The position numbers and the translations under genes are program-made. A stretch of 64,000 nucleotides of DNA from Astropecten irregularis (lineage: Eukaryota; Echinodermata; Asteroidea; Paxillosida; Astropectinidae), in assembly GCA_963971285.1 (NCBI GenBank), contig OZ020262.1:8066745-8130744 (forward strand), given 5' to 3'. Of the stretch, positions 11,901 to 20,275 are shown piece after piece. Below the pieces are notes generated by a model. It ran no database searches and had not been told where the DNA came from. It saw only the letters and a list, made by a program, of their open reading frames with translations. Position 1 is the stretch's first letter, and every line of letters starts with the position of its first letter.

Positions 11901-12255
11901 ATATATTGCAATACAAGTAATTTGTGAAATGTCATATTCTGTGGTAACAATTTATCGTCCAGCATCATATTCCATGATTGAGTTTCTCACCAACATGAAA
12001 CATCTACTTAATGAACTTCATAAAGTATCTAATAGATGTATTGTAATGGGTGATTTTAATGAAGATATTTTGAAACAGCATTCACAAATTGAGAAATTAA
12101 TGTGTGAGCATGGATATAAACAATGTGTGACAGATGCAACAACAGAGAATGGGACATTGATTGATCATGTATATGTGAGAAATATAGAATCAGTATGTGC
12201 AACTGTAATTCCTACTTATTACAGTTATCATGAAGGTGTGATTATTAGTGTGTGA
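2902..12255 (+). CDS. Helentron/Helitron2-type rolling-circle transposase: PHD, C76-like and OTU proteases, HUH Rep, Pif1 helicase, endonuclease
   Basis: Uninterrupted 3117-codon ORF. Domains (residues counted from the Met at 2902): PHD-type zinc finger about 389-438 (CWVC, WFHTTC, WVCCKC). Herpes-tegument-like peptidase C76 fold about 655-835, with candidate nucleophile C669 (GKQC) and a D797-S-H799 motif. OTU protease about 983-1113, with D993-G-N-C996 and H1109. Lys/Arg-rich repeats of about 21 residues, about 1240-1390. Cys-rich zinc-ribbon-like segment about 1402-1472. Acidic patch about 1610-1635. Helitron-like N region from about 1705. HUH nuclease H1904-T-H1906, with paired tyrosines Y2110 and Y2114 (YVVSY). 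Pif1/SF1B helicase about 2430-2870: Walker A GGAGTGKS (K2469), Walker B D2552-E2553, GDFYQLPP, terminal ALSRV. Exonuclease-endonuclease-phosphatase domain about 2900-3117: N2907, E2934, GDFN (D3051, N3053), D3088-H3089, H3110. Rep plus helicase define a Helitron; the C-terminal nuclease places it with Helentrons. It would nick, unwind and copy single-stranded DNA in the nucleus. The intact frame implies recent activity. Residues 1 to about 200 look unconserved and may contain an intron; the true start may be M14 (2941). The SDH motif of the nuclease reads SYH. Confidence 0.93.
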   Translation: MFVFFFSICFQDKMPKYQRPKTMKDGMGFLRMTKPVRGASVFSHTYMFVADFSSLSFLSSCVSHSISCYSSFLSFPTQVHTGLVTQALLLEDVVENQAPAVLSNSHTSRMTMKLNNSPGIKNRLCHGLKKRLCHGYTICYHITYVERRSYLKMKPEMSHETNGEVKFEMIESHVSGHEVSSHEVSSHEVSSHEVSSCGMRHMMGCEKRCKVRARRSHDKSHMRRYRRGQDKCKNQVRGVFTIPLKQKCPRTLKRQVIATCTCSNSWKCRQQKTRRCQTTGYTVSKRVRMTRKARKHVMYNYRRNGKSIEQRMSKEDRQIHEEVMKSTFGHTRRCISKVIHVRQTVNRRRGKNVCEMSKVMKGSKKRKTCVVREEEVKVLETESDNGNVCWVCDQSDRCSKRKIQCDKCCVWFHTTCTGILNIKEYLTGKTFTWVCCKCGHSNYSDSLFHNFGICTDDNQFEMPDSAVDQCSGGPIYQVSDKDNRRNDTPETGNGYVKLSTGKQSIRQQSGGYFLRKRKSISPNTSSEKEKCTDNQTQPRECPKKCERHQSEKSLPHIDDTRQKESHSRNKDGTKNDVKKTGIRSVNNASKFNVKGIHTNTRRKRKVDADLKNKINEMQSNDVVKPAKMKCCKTVNSTKINHEAVDQSIVAQGSCHQGDVRFGRNIGKQCVAMSLSAIMKSQTKCMNNWGRNDMDNVLNTGNELYGLLQQSSTMNNDYLLINELPTDLNVYENNFSMNYAEPVVGTFNEQDSTLAEFNMISLKLAIEQTIQKYQACFICFHGNTFAVISHGGIYYVFDSHSRSVHGRQVQDGTSILQRSLTWQGVYRYCTELGHSMNLSDSEQFEITGVHICVSHNLSICSEQHVDNTKGACCSSCTQGVTTRGVNETMETNEVQNNDGNYGVGEDTLHSVLPDNIHNTDFNHELSYNNKSDNDLEILQVTEPVPLKFLPLTKERKITLCQQFELSKVRLNTDEISTRCENMGRPDTIRKIKGDGNCFFRAISCSISGTEENHRHVRTLTVNHLLKYADKFKCFLREGFSTVEDYVVRQRLFHNGTWATEVEIIAMADMLGVDLYTYSEANKWYVFCRSFTNTARLSDCGIYLYHRNEVHYDLVVNVHEHVSSNPGDNLENCCNRDLLSEATCTDSLSNVHGNQSNTRREDIKPHSQHKRKRRKRVNVALKLKLKRDKARETYKKKRNAEIVEENSAYRKKKNAQRQKYANCKEFREKKLEYERKKNAQNGVKKLKLLKEKYHKDSAHRENKLNHDRTKYNKDSVHRERKVRREKGKYHKDSGYRQQKINSTKARYYEDAAYRQKIINSAKNKYHINRTYRNAVINSVKKKYWSNHVYRANLMKNLKCKYRHDAQYRKKIKQRVLRERRIKSQQARNLRNVIRNWKNEVSTGPEYVCAVCCKLLFKKQVIRCNKDKYSIVSCISDKYLHKCICAKDCGNECLVSKSSRSRLWICYTCHRTLLQKKVPVEACTNNLQVIDIPQELDCLNILEEHLIAINIPFMKMVALPKGGQNGIHGPVVCVPSNITDTVTALPRCRNENQLIRIKLKRKLTYKGYYQYQFVTKEHVESALSYLKQNNAWYKDIEINCDWNDPLLDDEYDEEHEDDLVHESDESSVSDEETDEDRLFGIPLDTCLQPIDIGQEVLDQYFDDVLCVAPCEGNNPVRVLMEKGNEAKCFPALFPEGSPIFDDKRDGKLTRLRYFHNRLMNADNRFAKCTQYIFYAQYLSEIEKVMSGVSIAMRQSSGKLHCGQCVNSSMIKNRDQLNDILQSDSGYRFMKPIRGTPSYWQSTQRDVMAMIRQLGIPTWFCSFSAADMRWPEVINTILRQQRDFRNIEDLDWNDKCEILRSNPVTVARIFENRFHTFLKDVIMSSAEPIGRVKDYFYRVEFQQRGSPHTHCLFWIENAPKLETDDDADVITFIDKCISCKLPTEEEDEELNEIISHVQQHSRKHTKSCKKKGTECRFNFPRPPSDRTFIASSDPADDHDDENSEDDAYNHEESTSMNNDEKKRKAAKELLQSVWNAIKDEKNQHMSTSELFQSINITQTDFEKANDVLSRKPTIVLKREPQDVWVNLYNPDLIRAWNANMDIQYITDAYACAAYVVSYMSKSERELEQLLANAQNEVKKGNLDARQSMKEIGCVYLHNRELSAQEAVFRVCGLRLKEGSRKVEFIPVGENPVRMSLPLSVIQNKCEDDDDIFMTSRVDRYKARPDSNEFNDMCLATFCSEYRIIYNGGTCNVSRKSPVYALEHGLGHIQKRTRTEPAVIRYPRFSVTKYPEKYYHSILQLFLPYRVDAQLKPSQFDDYEQFYMNGFVSLNNQMESVSVVVESNRSRYEKNAEALEAAKQYVERHGMQEDAWALISPISEQERLECEAEREPVLSEDDDLNIPDLQSDKKEEFCNIEPHSVKISKQDALSLLRSLNAQQREVFNQIRDWCLQKVHGKNPEPFHVFITGGAGTGKSHLVKSIHYEATRIFTRMIHNPDNVSVMITAPTGVAAFNINGSTIHSALSIPTDARLPYQPLGEEKLNTLRNELQDLQIVIIDEISMVDHKMLCYIHGRLRQIKQTRDLKPFGKVSILAVGDFYQLPPVKGKSLYQRDITVDLWNDSFQKVELREIMRQKDDMQFAETLNRIRVRAKQDRLLEEDIAMLQSRETGEEWDDALHIFPCNKQVDEYNQKILFAKCNDYFCILANDFQKDSHKKTGRVKIPPKSVRTTLAESLWLGTGARIMLTKNLDVSDGLVNGVFGTVCEIILSHDESTPEYIHIIFDSKSVGSKVKRKSATNDGYIRIQREEEHISKQWIRRQFPLKLAWACTVHKVQGVTTDKAVVSLERTFSPGQAYVALSRVTSLNGLVIEGFNEKFVYCNKAVKDSLSDMMEFIEESNVRTLSSNGAVIMMHNIQGLKEHFKDLECNIDMMSADFICLTETWSENEFDCERELSDFKSYHQVRSASYDNSCSVTRMLSKQCHGGVAVYGKRNKTFSRLILPVHNLEYIAIQVICEMSYSVVTIYRPASYSMIEFLTNMKHLLNELHKVSNRCIVMGDFNEDILKQHSQIEKLMCEHGYKQCVTDATTENGTLIDHVYVRNIESVCATVIPTYYSYHEGVIISV
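2905..2940 (+). promoter_or_regulatory. candidate 3' splice site upstream of likely start codon
   Basis: A pyrimidine-rich tract ending TTTGTTTTCAG is followed by GACAAA and the ATG at 2941. This looks like an intron acceptor, so the true coding exon may begin here and the Met at 2902 may not be used. Inference only; no donor was assigned. Confidence 0.4.
3433..3490 (+). repeat. 15-bp tandem repeat (4 copies) inside the Helentron N-terminal region
   Basis: The unit GTAAGCAGTCATGAG is repeated and encodes HEVSS four times. Each unit contains GAG|GTAAGC, a strong match to the animal 5' splice-site consensus, at 3433, 3448, 3463 and 3478. It may be a coding repeat or a cluster of alternative splice donors. 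Confidence 0.75.
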
Positions 12256-12654
12256 TATTTTCTACTACATTTATCACAATTATTGTCACACTGAGTTATA
12301 GATTTTAGTTGAACATGCAATTTAAGAAAGATATATGAACAGTTGCTTCTAATGATATCATGGTTTGGAAGGTAGTAAAAACACATTCACAATTAAGTGC
12401 ACCTGTGTGTGTATATTTATATGAATGACACCAAATGTCCGACCATATTACAAACATGGTATAATTTCACAAATTAATTTTTCTCAACTTTTGATTTTTC
12501 AGGTGTGAATTTAACACATTGCTGAAAAAAATGAAATAGAAGTATGAATATGATGCGCATTGTTAACAGGCTGAACACGTCATCAACATATTTATTTCAT
12601 ATAATGAAGGTTTATTTTGATATATTACACAGATATATGACTGGTACACTCATC
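12256..12654 (+). other. 3' flank of the Helentron ORF
   Basis: A+T-rich, no gene. No canonical AATAAA was spotted close to the stop, and no Helitron 3' stem-loop with CTRR was recognised. Confidence 0.45.
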
Positions 12655-13672
12655 ACTCAGCAGGGCCATGTCAACCCATGGCCAGTCTGCACTGGCTGTG
12701 ACTGATACCCTCAGCAGGGCCATGTCAACTCATGGCCATGCAGTATTCTCTACAGTTGTCATCTTGCCACCATGGCTGTGACTGATACCCTCAGCAGGGC
12801 CATGTCAACCCATGGCCATGCAGTCTTCTCTACAGTTGTCATCTTGCCACCATGGCTGTGACTGATACACTCAGCAGGGCCATGTCAACCCATGGCCAGT
12901 CTGCACTGGCTGTGACTGATACCCTCAGCAGGGCCATGTCAACCCATGGCCATGCAGTCTTCTCTACAGTTGTCATCTTGCCACCATGGCTGTGACTGAT
13001 GCACTCAGCAGGGCCATGTCAACCCATGGCCATGCAGTCTTCTCTACAGTTGTCATCTTGCCACCATGGCTGTGACTGATGCACTCAGCAGGGCCATGTC
13101 AACCCATGGCCATGCAGTCTTCTCTACAGTTGTCATCTTGCCACCATGGCTGTGACTGATGCACTCAGCAGGGCCATGTCAACCCATGGCCATGCAGTCT
13201 TCTCTACAGTTGTCATCTTGCCACCATGGCTGTGACTGATGCCCTCAGCAGGGCCATGTCAACCCATGGCCATGCAGTCTTCTCTACAGTTGTCATCTTG
13301 CCACCATGGCTGTGACTGATACACTCAGCAGGGCCATGTCAACCCATGGCCAGTCTGCACTGGCTGTGACTGATACCCTCAGCAGGGCCATGTCAACCCA
13401 TGGCCATGCAGTCTTCTCTACAGTTGTCATCTTGCCACCATGGCTGTGACTGATGCACTCAGCAGGGCCATGTCAACCCATGGCCATGCAGTCTTCTCTA
13501 CAGTTGTCATCTTGCCACCATGGCTGTGACTGATGCACTCAGCAGGGCCATGTCAACCCATGGCCATGCAGTCTTCTCTACAGTTGTCATCTTGCCACCA
13601 TGGCTGTGACTGATGCACTCAGCAGGGCCATGTCAACCCATGGCCATGCAGTCTTCTCTACAGTTGTCATCT
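12655..13672 (+). repeat. hairpin minisatellite, mixed 54-bp and 80-bp units (14 copies)
   Basis: CAGGGCC recurs at 12661, 12715, 12795, 12875, 12929, 13009, 13089, 13169, 13249, 13329, 13383, 13463, 13543 and 13623. The spacings are therefore 54, 80, 80, 54, 80 five times, 54, then 80. The short unit lacks 26 bp of the long one. Most units hold a perfect stem GGCCATG / CATGGCC with a six-base loop. It begins 400 bp after the Helentron stop codon. Helentron-related elements often carry such tandem repeats, so it may lie inside the element. Confidence 0.9.
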
Positions 13673-14520
13673 TCTCTGTGAGGTCATAACAATTTCAGGT
13701 ATGACTGCTATTAATAATTTGTTAGCATTTTGTGTTGATGTTTATGGGAAAAGTAGCAGCAAAAACAGTTTAAATATTGTGTCTGGTTCTGATTCCAATC
13801 CTACTCTATCAGCTTCAAGATAATCCAATCAGTTTCCCTTGTGGTTATTTAATAATTGAAAAATGTCTGTACAATAACATTTCCAAAGAAATGTTTGTTG
13901 AAAATCTTGTGAAGTACATCTGTAGTACATCTGTACTGTTTTTTCTGTTCTTTGCGAAAAATTTACAGATCGATTGACATAACTTGTATTACAACGCCAA
14001 CATCGCCTTAATTTTCAAGTGCTTCTTTTGGCTTTTTATTCCACCTTCTCAAAATTCAGATTGGAACATTGGACCTCTTTCAACACAACGATCACCAGCA
14101 GCAGACAGTCAACATTGTAAGCAGTAAGGGCTGCACATAGAGACTAACCATCTGTGCGTTGCTTCATGGCATATATTCAGCAACCCTAATTGACTGCTAC
14201 CATCATTGCTGAAGAGATTGACATTATGCAACATCAAGCAGATAGGACATTCCCCTCTTTGTCAACCAGCCAGGCTCACATCTGCTAGAGACTTTGTGCA
14301 TCAACAGTGTAGCAATCAACAGAGGATCAGTCATCAGTATTACACTTTCCCCAAAAGGGGAAGGGAAGCAGTTTTTGAATCTTCATTTTGTTCTTCATTC
14401 AGAACATCTGCAGGAATAACTTTTTCTGTGAAAGCATTTTCCTACAAAACAAATTTACCAAATTTGAAAGGCATGATATAGGTCAATAATCTAAAAGACA
14501 TTTTTCTACCTACCAGCTTA
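13673..14520. other. intergenic, nothing recognised
   Basis: Moderately A+T-rich. The ORFs (for example 14206-14481) have no recognisable domain and no repeat signature. It may contain the 3' end of the Helentron. Confidence 0.4.
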
Positions 14521-14849
14521 TTAAAGGTAATATCATACTTTTGTTTTTGTCAAAGAAATGCAGAGTCATTGGCACATATATCAAGGAGGATATAGTAACA
14601 GTCATCTGTGAAAATTTCAGTCCCATACGGTGCCTACTCTTTTTGAGAAAACAGTGAAAAAAAGCCACAGTATTTCTGAAGTCTTTTCTCTTTATTTTTG
14701 ATCACTGCTTTTACTCTTTTCTGGAGAAATGCAGCATTTCAGGCAGGGACATTTTAATGGTATGTTTCTACTATTACCATCTTTATACCCTGTAAGTTAT
14801 AGGTAAATTTCTGTTTCGGTATGCTACCAAAGTATGATACTACCTTTAA
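14521..14849 (+). mobile_element. TTAA-flanked MITE (piggyBac-like target site)
   Basis: TTAA at 14521-14524 and 14846-14849 encloses an element that begins AGGTAATATCATACTTT and ends AAAGTATGATACTACCT, imperfect inverted repeats of about 17 bp. The body matches copies at 16,327-16,675 and, inverted, 60,267-60,578 (shared ACAGTCATCTGTGAAAATT and CAGTCCCATACGGTGCC). There is no coding capacity. A TTAA target fits piggyBac or Kolobok; I cannot say which. Confidence 0.8.
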
Positions 14850-14884
14850 AAAGTGGTGCTGTGACCTAATGTTCCAAGGTAGTC

Positions 14885-15165
14885 TTATTTGTCGTACTCA
14901 AGATCTTGTGGTCAATCTACAGATTGTGGGTTCGAGTCCAGCAATAAGTTAAGTGGTGCTTGCGTCCTTGGACAAGATGGTCAGGCACATTGCTGAATTG
15001 CTCCTCTTCACTAGGCTGTAAATGGGTAGTTTTGAGAGTAGAGATGGCTTTGTGTTTGATTAGCCTGAGTAGTATACTTCCCAGGGAGTTTTGTTTGGAT
15101 GGTTTCAAGAATGTACAGCCCGATGGCCTGGCATAATAGTAATATGCACATAGAGACATCATACA
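14885..15165 (+). repeat. tRNA-derived SINE
   Basis: A perfect Pol III box B, GGTTCGAGTCC, lies at 14929-14939. Downstream come GTCCTTGGACAAGATGG, ATTGCTCCTCTTCAC and TGTAAATGGGTAG, a body that I recall from SINEs of sea urchins and other marine invertebrates. It ends near GGCCTGGCATAATAGTAATA. Box A is degenerate. Confidence 0.7.
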
Positions 15166-15704
15166 TTAATTGTAATACAAATTGCATACAGGTTACATGT
15201 ATGCACTTTATAATACTAAAGCAATTTATATTATTATGTCGTCATTCTTGTACAGACTATACCTAATCCCCATCTGAAATGTCATCATCAAGGAAATTGT
15301 ATGTGAAGACCTCTGAAATCCCTTTGGCTTATTTTGATGCAATGGAAATGCACCATATTAATAGTACAAACAATTTATCATTCTATGCAATAGGATTGCT
15401 TTAACAACAAAGAACATGTATTGCACCTTTCTTTTCACCTACCTGTAGCAGTTAATAGTAGATTTTTTTTCCATGCTTAGCAATTCCATAGTGATAAGCT
15501 AAAGTGTGATGTCATTCAAGGCAAAACAGTACTGTCTTTATTATTTTGTGTACTTTGTGTACATTTTATATGTGGACATAAGTTACCATTTATATTTTGT
15601 TGCAGCATCCATATTTGACTTGATGGACATGTTCATTACTGTTTTATGGCTTCTGACTGGCAAACGAACAAAGATTGACTATTTGGGACACCTCTAACAT
15701 AAGT
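15166..15704. other. intergenic, nothing recognised
   Basis: A+T-rich; no repeat partner or gene was seen in the window. Confidence 0.4.
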
Positions 15705-15860
15705 CAGGTCAGCTAGCTCAATCGGCAGAGCGCTGGTATTATTGGTAGGGTCACTGGTTTGTATCCCCTTCAGTAATTTTTTGGTGTGGTCACTTTCCAA
15801 TAATTTAAGATCAACCCAGTCAATTTCCCTGTAATGATTCTTTTATTTCAACTCTAGAAC
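15705..15860 (+). repeat. second tRNA-derived SINE (tRNA-like head)
   Basis: Box A TAGCTCAATCGG (15713-15724) matches the consensus. A D-stem GCTC/GAGC is visible, and box B is decayed (GGTTTGTATCC). No paired acceptor stem or CCA context is present, so this is a SINE promoter, not a tRNA gene. The tail runs through TTTTTTGGTGTGGTCAC. Confidence 0.6.
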
Positions 15861-16326
15861 CTTTTTGTGAATTTCAATAACAAATTAACAAATACCGAGT
15901 GTTCACCACATGCATGAAAGGACTAGGCCTACTATATGTGGGATCACAAAAGGGATCGCAGGCCTGCAGTTATTTATCGAAGGATTTTGTATAAATCACC
16001 CTTTATATTGTTTTTATAGTCCTGTCATATTTAGGGACTAAAGTATTGTAAGTGCAAACTCTTCGAGCTGAATGCGTACTGTACATGTATTTAGGGATTG
16101 TGAAACTTCAGATTTTAATCTGATTTCAGATTTGTTTGTTTAGATTTTAACTCAGTATTTTCGCTTTTTCTCCTTGTTGTTTTCATTTTTTTTTCTTGCC
16201 ATCACATCCCTGTGTAAATGTATATTTACATTATTTATATTACAACCAGTGAATATTTCAGAAGGAATATGTGCATATTATTCGAATTATTGTACATGTA
16301 TCTGAAAATATTGTAACCAGTTATCC
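15861..16326. other. intergenic, nothing recognised
   Basis: A+T-rich with no repeat partner noted. Confidence 0.4.
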
Positions 16327-16675
16327 TTAAAGGTAATACATATGTATCATACTTTGGTTATTGTCAAAAAATACAGATTCATGGGCAAAAATATCAAGGA
16401 AAATACAGTAACAGTCATCTGTAAAAATTTCAGTCCCATACGGTGCCCACGTTTTGAGAAATCTGTGAAAAACGGTCACATCATATCTCAAGTCTTTTCT
16501 CTTTTTTGGTCACTGGTTTTACTCTTTTCTGGATAAATACAGCATTTAGGCAGAAAAATTTTAACGGTATGTTTCTACCATCACCATCATTATACCCTTT
16601 ACGTCATAGGTAAATCTTTGAAGATTTCTGTTTTGATAAGAAAATGTATGATTATAATACATGTACTACCTTTAA
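16327..16675 (+). mobile_element. TTAA-flanked MITE, second copy
   Basis: TTAA at 16327-16330 and 16672-16675 flanks an element starting AGGTAATACATATGTATC and ending GTACTACCT. The body is shared with 14,521-14,849 in the same orientation, including the CCCATACGGTGCC and ACGGTATGTTTCTACCATC segments. Confidence 0.8.
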
Positions 16676-17590
16676 GGAAAAGCATTACGAGTGCACAGCA
16701 AAGAATTACATTAGATAGCTCTGTGCAATGGACCGTTCCAGCTTTGCAATTAAGCCCCGCCCACATGTGTGTTTTACATAGGGCTGTGACCGAGTTTGAC
16801 TGAGGCTTTCGTGGTCGCCTAATTAAAAGGCGTCCTCCGAGTGGTCAATGCGCACTTCTTTGATTGACAGGCCGGAAGGGTCCATTGTAATTTGACTCAT
16901 GTCATTGGAATTGGTGTCTTGATGGTCACTCCATAACATGCTGAATCGAATGGATGCATTTTCTACCGTGTTTGCACCCTCCATGTTAAATCATATTTTA
17001 TATGTAGGTTTCAGACGAAACATGTACATGTATCTACAGTCTGAAGCAAAATGTAATGATTTCGGATTGTTTCGAAAATTTTGAATACAATATATTCCAT
17101 TGCAAAGATGTGTAATGAATTGTTCTATTGTTGTGTTTCGGAGTCCTTAATAGGAGTATATACCTCCCCTCTGTCCCATGTCCATAATGGAAACCTCGCC
17201 AACATCATCCCGTTGTTAACATTTATACGAATTTATGTAGAAATCTCTTGTAAGTTGTAGGTAACCAGCGAAGAAGAGAAGGTAAATCAGAATTTAATAT
17301 CAAAGAAAAGTATTGATTTCTCCGCCGTCTGTGCAACTGACATTTGTTGCGTATATGCGAGTTCAATACGCCTCGTTTCTCAAATCTTCAAGCATGGCGC
17401 GCAATACAGTGTATGTACTGGGTGGACGTACGTGTGCAAGCACCACTGGTATGCCAATAATAATTATTGGTTGTTGTTTTTTCAGATGAGGGCGCACTTC
17501 AACTATTGTTATCACAAGCTGAACAGGACACATGAAAAAATGGCATACTAAACTTCGCAACATATGAATATTTTGTTTAAAAATTAAATA
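16676..17590. other. intergenic, nothing recognised
   Basis: No gene or repeat was resolved. It contains a CpG-bearing patch at 17,360-17,440. Confidence 0.4.
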
Positions 17591-18691
17591 AGAAGACGTA
17601 TATACGTTCGTTGTCTATGGGGAAAATAATTATGTATGATACGAATTTATGGGTTCTAATCGTGCATCATACTTATCGTATATGTTTTATCTTAGAGCTA
17701 GGGAAAATACATACCATGGAGAAAAAAAGGAGATGGACCAATAGTAATACGTTGTATATGGGGAATTCAATCGGGAATATCACATCGTATGTTTTACACA
17801 TGGACACGACGGACGTACCGTACATAGATGTAGATTGTTTATGGGGCCGGGGGAATAATTGGGTCAATCGATGCACCACATCGTAAGTTTTATTTACAAG
17901 GAAAAAGACGTACAATTTATGGGGGTATTGACGTTGAGTCAATCGAGCGTCACATCGTATGTTTTTGCTGGTAACAAACACTGAGCTGTTTCACGTAATT
18001 CGACCAGTGGCAGCTAAACGAATGCACCCATTGAAAACGGTCCAAGTAGATAATTGCGTTACGCTGGCAACTATGATACGGAAATGAAGGAGAATACGGC
18101 ATATATAATGCAGGCAAACAACGTCTCCCACGCCTCGCATGAATGGTGCTTAAATCGTATGTTTATGACCAGTATTTTCACGTACAAAGCTCTGTACAAG
18201 TCAATGGGCTAGCGTGAAAAAGATTTTTAAAAATCATAAAAAATCAAATGATGACGCCGTCTTGACGTAACTTCATAATTACGATCCCCAACCTCCATTT
18301 TCCAAACCTACCAATTTTCGGGGTGATCGGCCGTTCCTACTATGTGTTATAAAAATCGCATTTTTTATGACGTCATGATGACGTCACAGAATTTGTGTCT
18401 ATGCAGTGTTCATCTAAGGTGTATGCTGAAGAATTATCAAAAAGAAATTCAAAGATATCTTGTTTCGTTTACTAGATATCGTTAAACGAACTTTAATGAC
18501 CCCAAATTTCAATAAATCATTAAAAAATCAGGGAATGACGTCATGATGACGTCATTGCAATTTTTCGATATAACACTTCCCGACTTAGATACATACCAAG
18601 TTTCAACTTAATCGGACTTAGGGTTCGTTCATAATTGATGCCTGAAGTTTGCCCCTTTAAGACACTGTCACGTGACACCTGATGACGTCAT
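17591..18691 (+). repeat. diverged rolling-circle-type repeat, left of DNA transposon insertion
   Basis: It holds CATCGTATGTTTTA-type modules shared with 1-400, 24,830, 25,830 and 43,950. From about 18,190 it aligns with 50,222-50,715 (AAGTCAATGGGCTA, ACGTAACTTCATAATTAC, TTTTTATGACGTCATGATGA). It is split by the 1325-bp element at 18,692 and resumes at 20,017. Confidence 0.65.
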
Positions 18692-20016
18692 CACGCGCGG
18701 ATCCAGGGGTGGGCCGCGGGGGCACGTGCCCCCCGGTAAAATTGGCGAGGGAAAAAAAAATTGTGCCCCCCGGTAAAATTTGACGAAATAACAAATGAAA
18801 GCAGAAAGAAGGGAGAAGGAGCAGAAAATCATCATTCTTCAGTTCATTCTGTCGGCCGCACAAAGAAAAACTGACAACAGGCTAATGTCTCGGCTCGCCT
18901 TTTTGCCAGTGCGCACGTTAACAGAAACTCCTTTTCACTGTACACAGACGTGGTGGATTTAACACAAGTACTGTACGGATGGGCGGCACAGTACGATTCT
19001 CCTAATCTTGCCTATCACTTTATTAGCAGTGATCCAAACATAACTTGTATTGTCCTTCCTCAAGTCCACCATAGTAACTAACACTCACTTAATAACTCCA
19101 CTAAATAAAATAATGGACACTGTTCTTACTTTTAAAAGGAAGTCCGAGACTTCGTTCTGGACGACCGTGACTGCGATTTCTGTCATGCAAAAAAAGGAAC
19201 ATGTCTCGTCGTTCTGTCTGGATTTCATTTAGATTTTCTAGGAAATTCTATGTTTATTGAAAAGCAATTCATTTGAATGTTTAGAAATGAAACATTTTCA
19301 GAGTGTCGACTACACAGCTTTGTACGGAAGCCCATTAGTGACAGATGAATATATTTATTTGACATCGGGTGTGAATATTATCACATTTCGCGGTTGCGTA
19401 AAAACATTTCTTTGCCTGGGGTGTGAATGTTTTTTGTAGCGGCCGCCAGATAACTGATACAAAATAATTGCCGTATTTCTTCAAAACGGGTGCAACCGGC
19501 ATGGCTTTATAATATATTTGTTTCATATTTCTTAATATGGTTCAAAGAAATGTTACTGGTGGAATGATTATTTCATTTTGGTCCTTCGTCTAAATGAAAA
19601 CTGTATGAAAACAAATTTGCCATCCCAAAATATAAAAATCCTTTGGTTAAATGTCTCTAAAATCCTAAATTAAAAATGAAAAGAAAAAATTCCATCCTAT
19701 TTTCATGTCAAAAAGCTATCAAAAAGGGCCCAGAAATACTCTAGAATTCATCAGAGCTTATATAAGATAAAAAAAATTCCGGGGCCCTTAAGCGGGCCCC
19801 GCACCCCACGCAGCGGCTTCGCAATGTTTTTCTTTTAAACACCCCCTTGGAAAAATCCGGCGTACTCCACTGCTCCCCCTGTATGACACGCATGTACATG
19901 TATATAGGCGCTTCATTGGATCTTCGTCCATGTACCATGGAGGTAGGGAAAATTGACATTCAGAGGTTTCACTTTGAGTGTGCCCCCCGTCTTGAAAAAT
20001 CCTGGATCCGCGCCTG
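18692..20016 (+). mobile_element. 1325-bp non-autonomous DNA transposon with 5-bp TSD (copy 1)
   Basis: The termini are CACGCGCGGATCCAGG and, on the opposite strand, CAGGCGCGGATCCAGG. The 5-bp direct repeats GTCAT lie at 18687-18691 and 20017-20021. The paralogous unfilled site reads CCTGATGACGTCATGATGACG at 50,709 onward, which confirms the boundaries. An almost identical inverted copy of the same length lies at 41,683-43,007. Short ORFs are present but no transposase motif. The ends recall hAT-type elements, but 5-bp duplications are unusual there, so the superfamily is open. Confidence 0.88.
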
Positions 20017-20275
20017 GTCATGATGACGAAAAGTTTCGGGAGACAACTACCTTATATGGACTTCCTTCAGACCAAGTTTGGTTAAGATCGGTTGTTTTAA
20101 AGTGACCAAAGTGGGGTCCAGAAAACCCCTGTGTAAAGTCTATGGGAATTTTGGAAGAAGATGAGGAAGAAAAAAAAAAAAAAACAGAACAAAAACAAAG
20201 GCTTTTCGCTTACGCGAAAAAGCCAAAAAATCAGAACAAAAACAATACCTTTTCCGATTGAAATCGAAAAAGCCA
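20017..20275 (+). repeat. rolling-circle-type repeat, right part with two stacked stem-loops
   Basis: Continuation of the repeat interrupted at 18,692: GACGAAAAGTTTCGGGAGAC, GAAGATGAGGAAG, then two 3' stem-loops. One starts near 20,201 (GGCTTTTCGC / GCGAAAAAGCC). The other starts near 20,248 (CTTTTCCGATT / ATCGAAAAAG). Two different stem types stacked at one terminus are notable. Confidence 0.7.

Noticed and set aside
2902..12255. Integrated herpesvirus-like or other viral gene, because of the tegument-type protease motif
   Set aside because: The rest of the ORF is unmistakably Helentron; the protease fold is shared with transposons.
15705..15790. Functional tRNA gene
   Set aside because: Box A is good, but box B is decayed and no acceptor stem pairs; better explained as a SINE head.
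19335..19526. ORFs conserved between the two 1325-bp transposon copies
   Set aside because: The copies are nearly identical DNA, and the peptides show no transposase motif.
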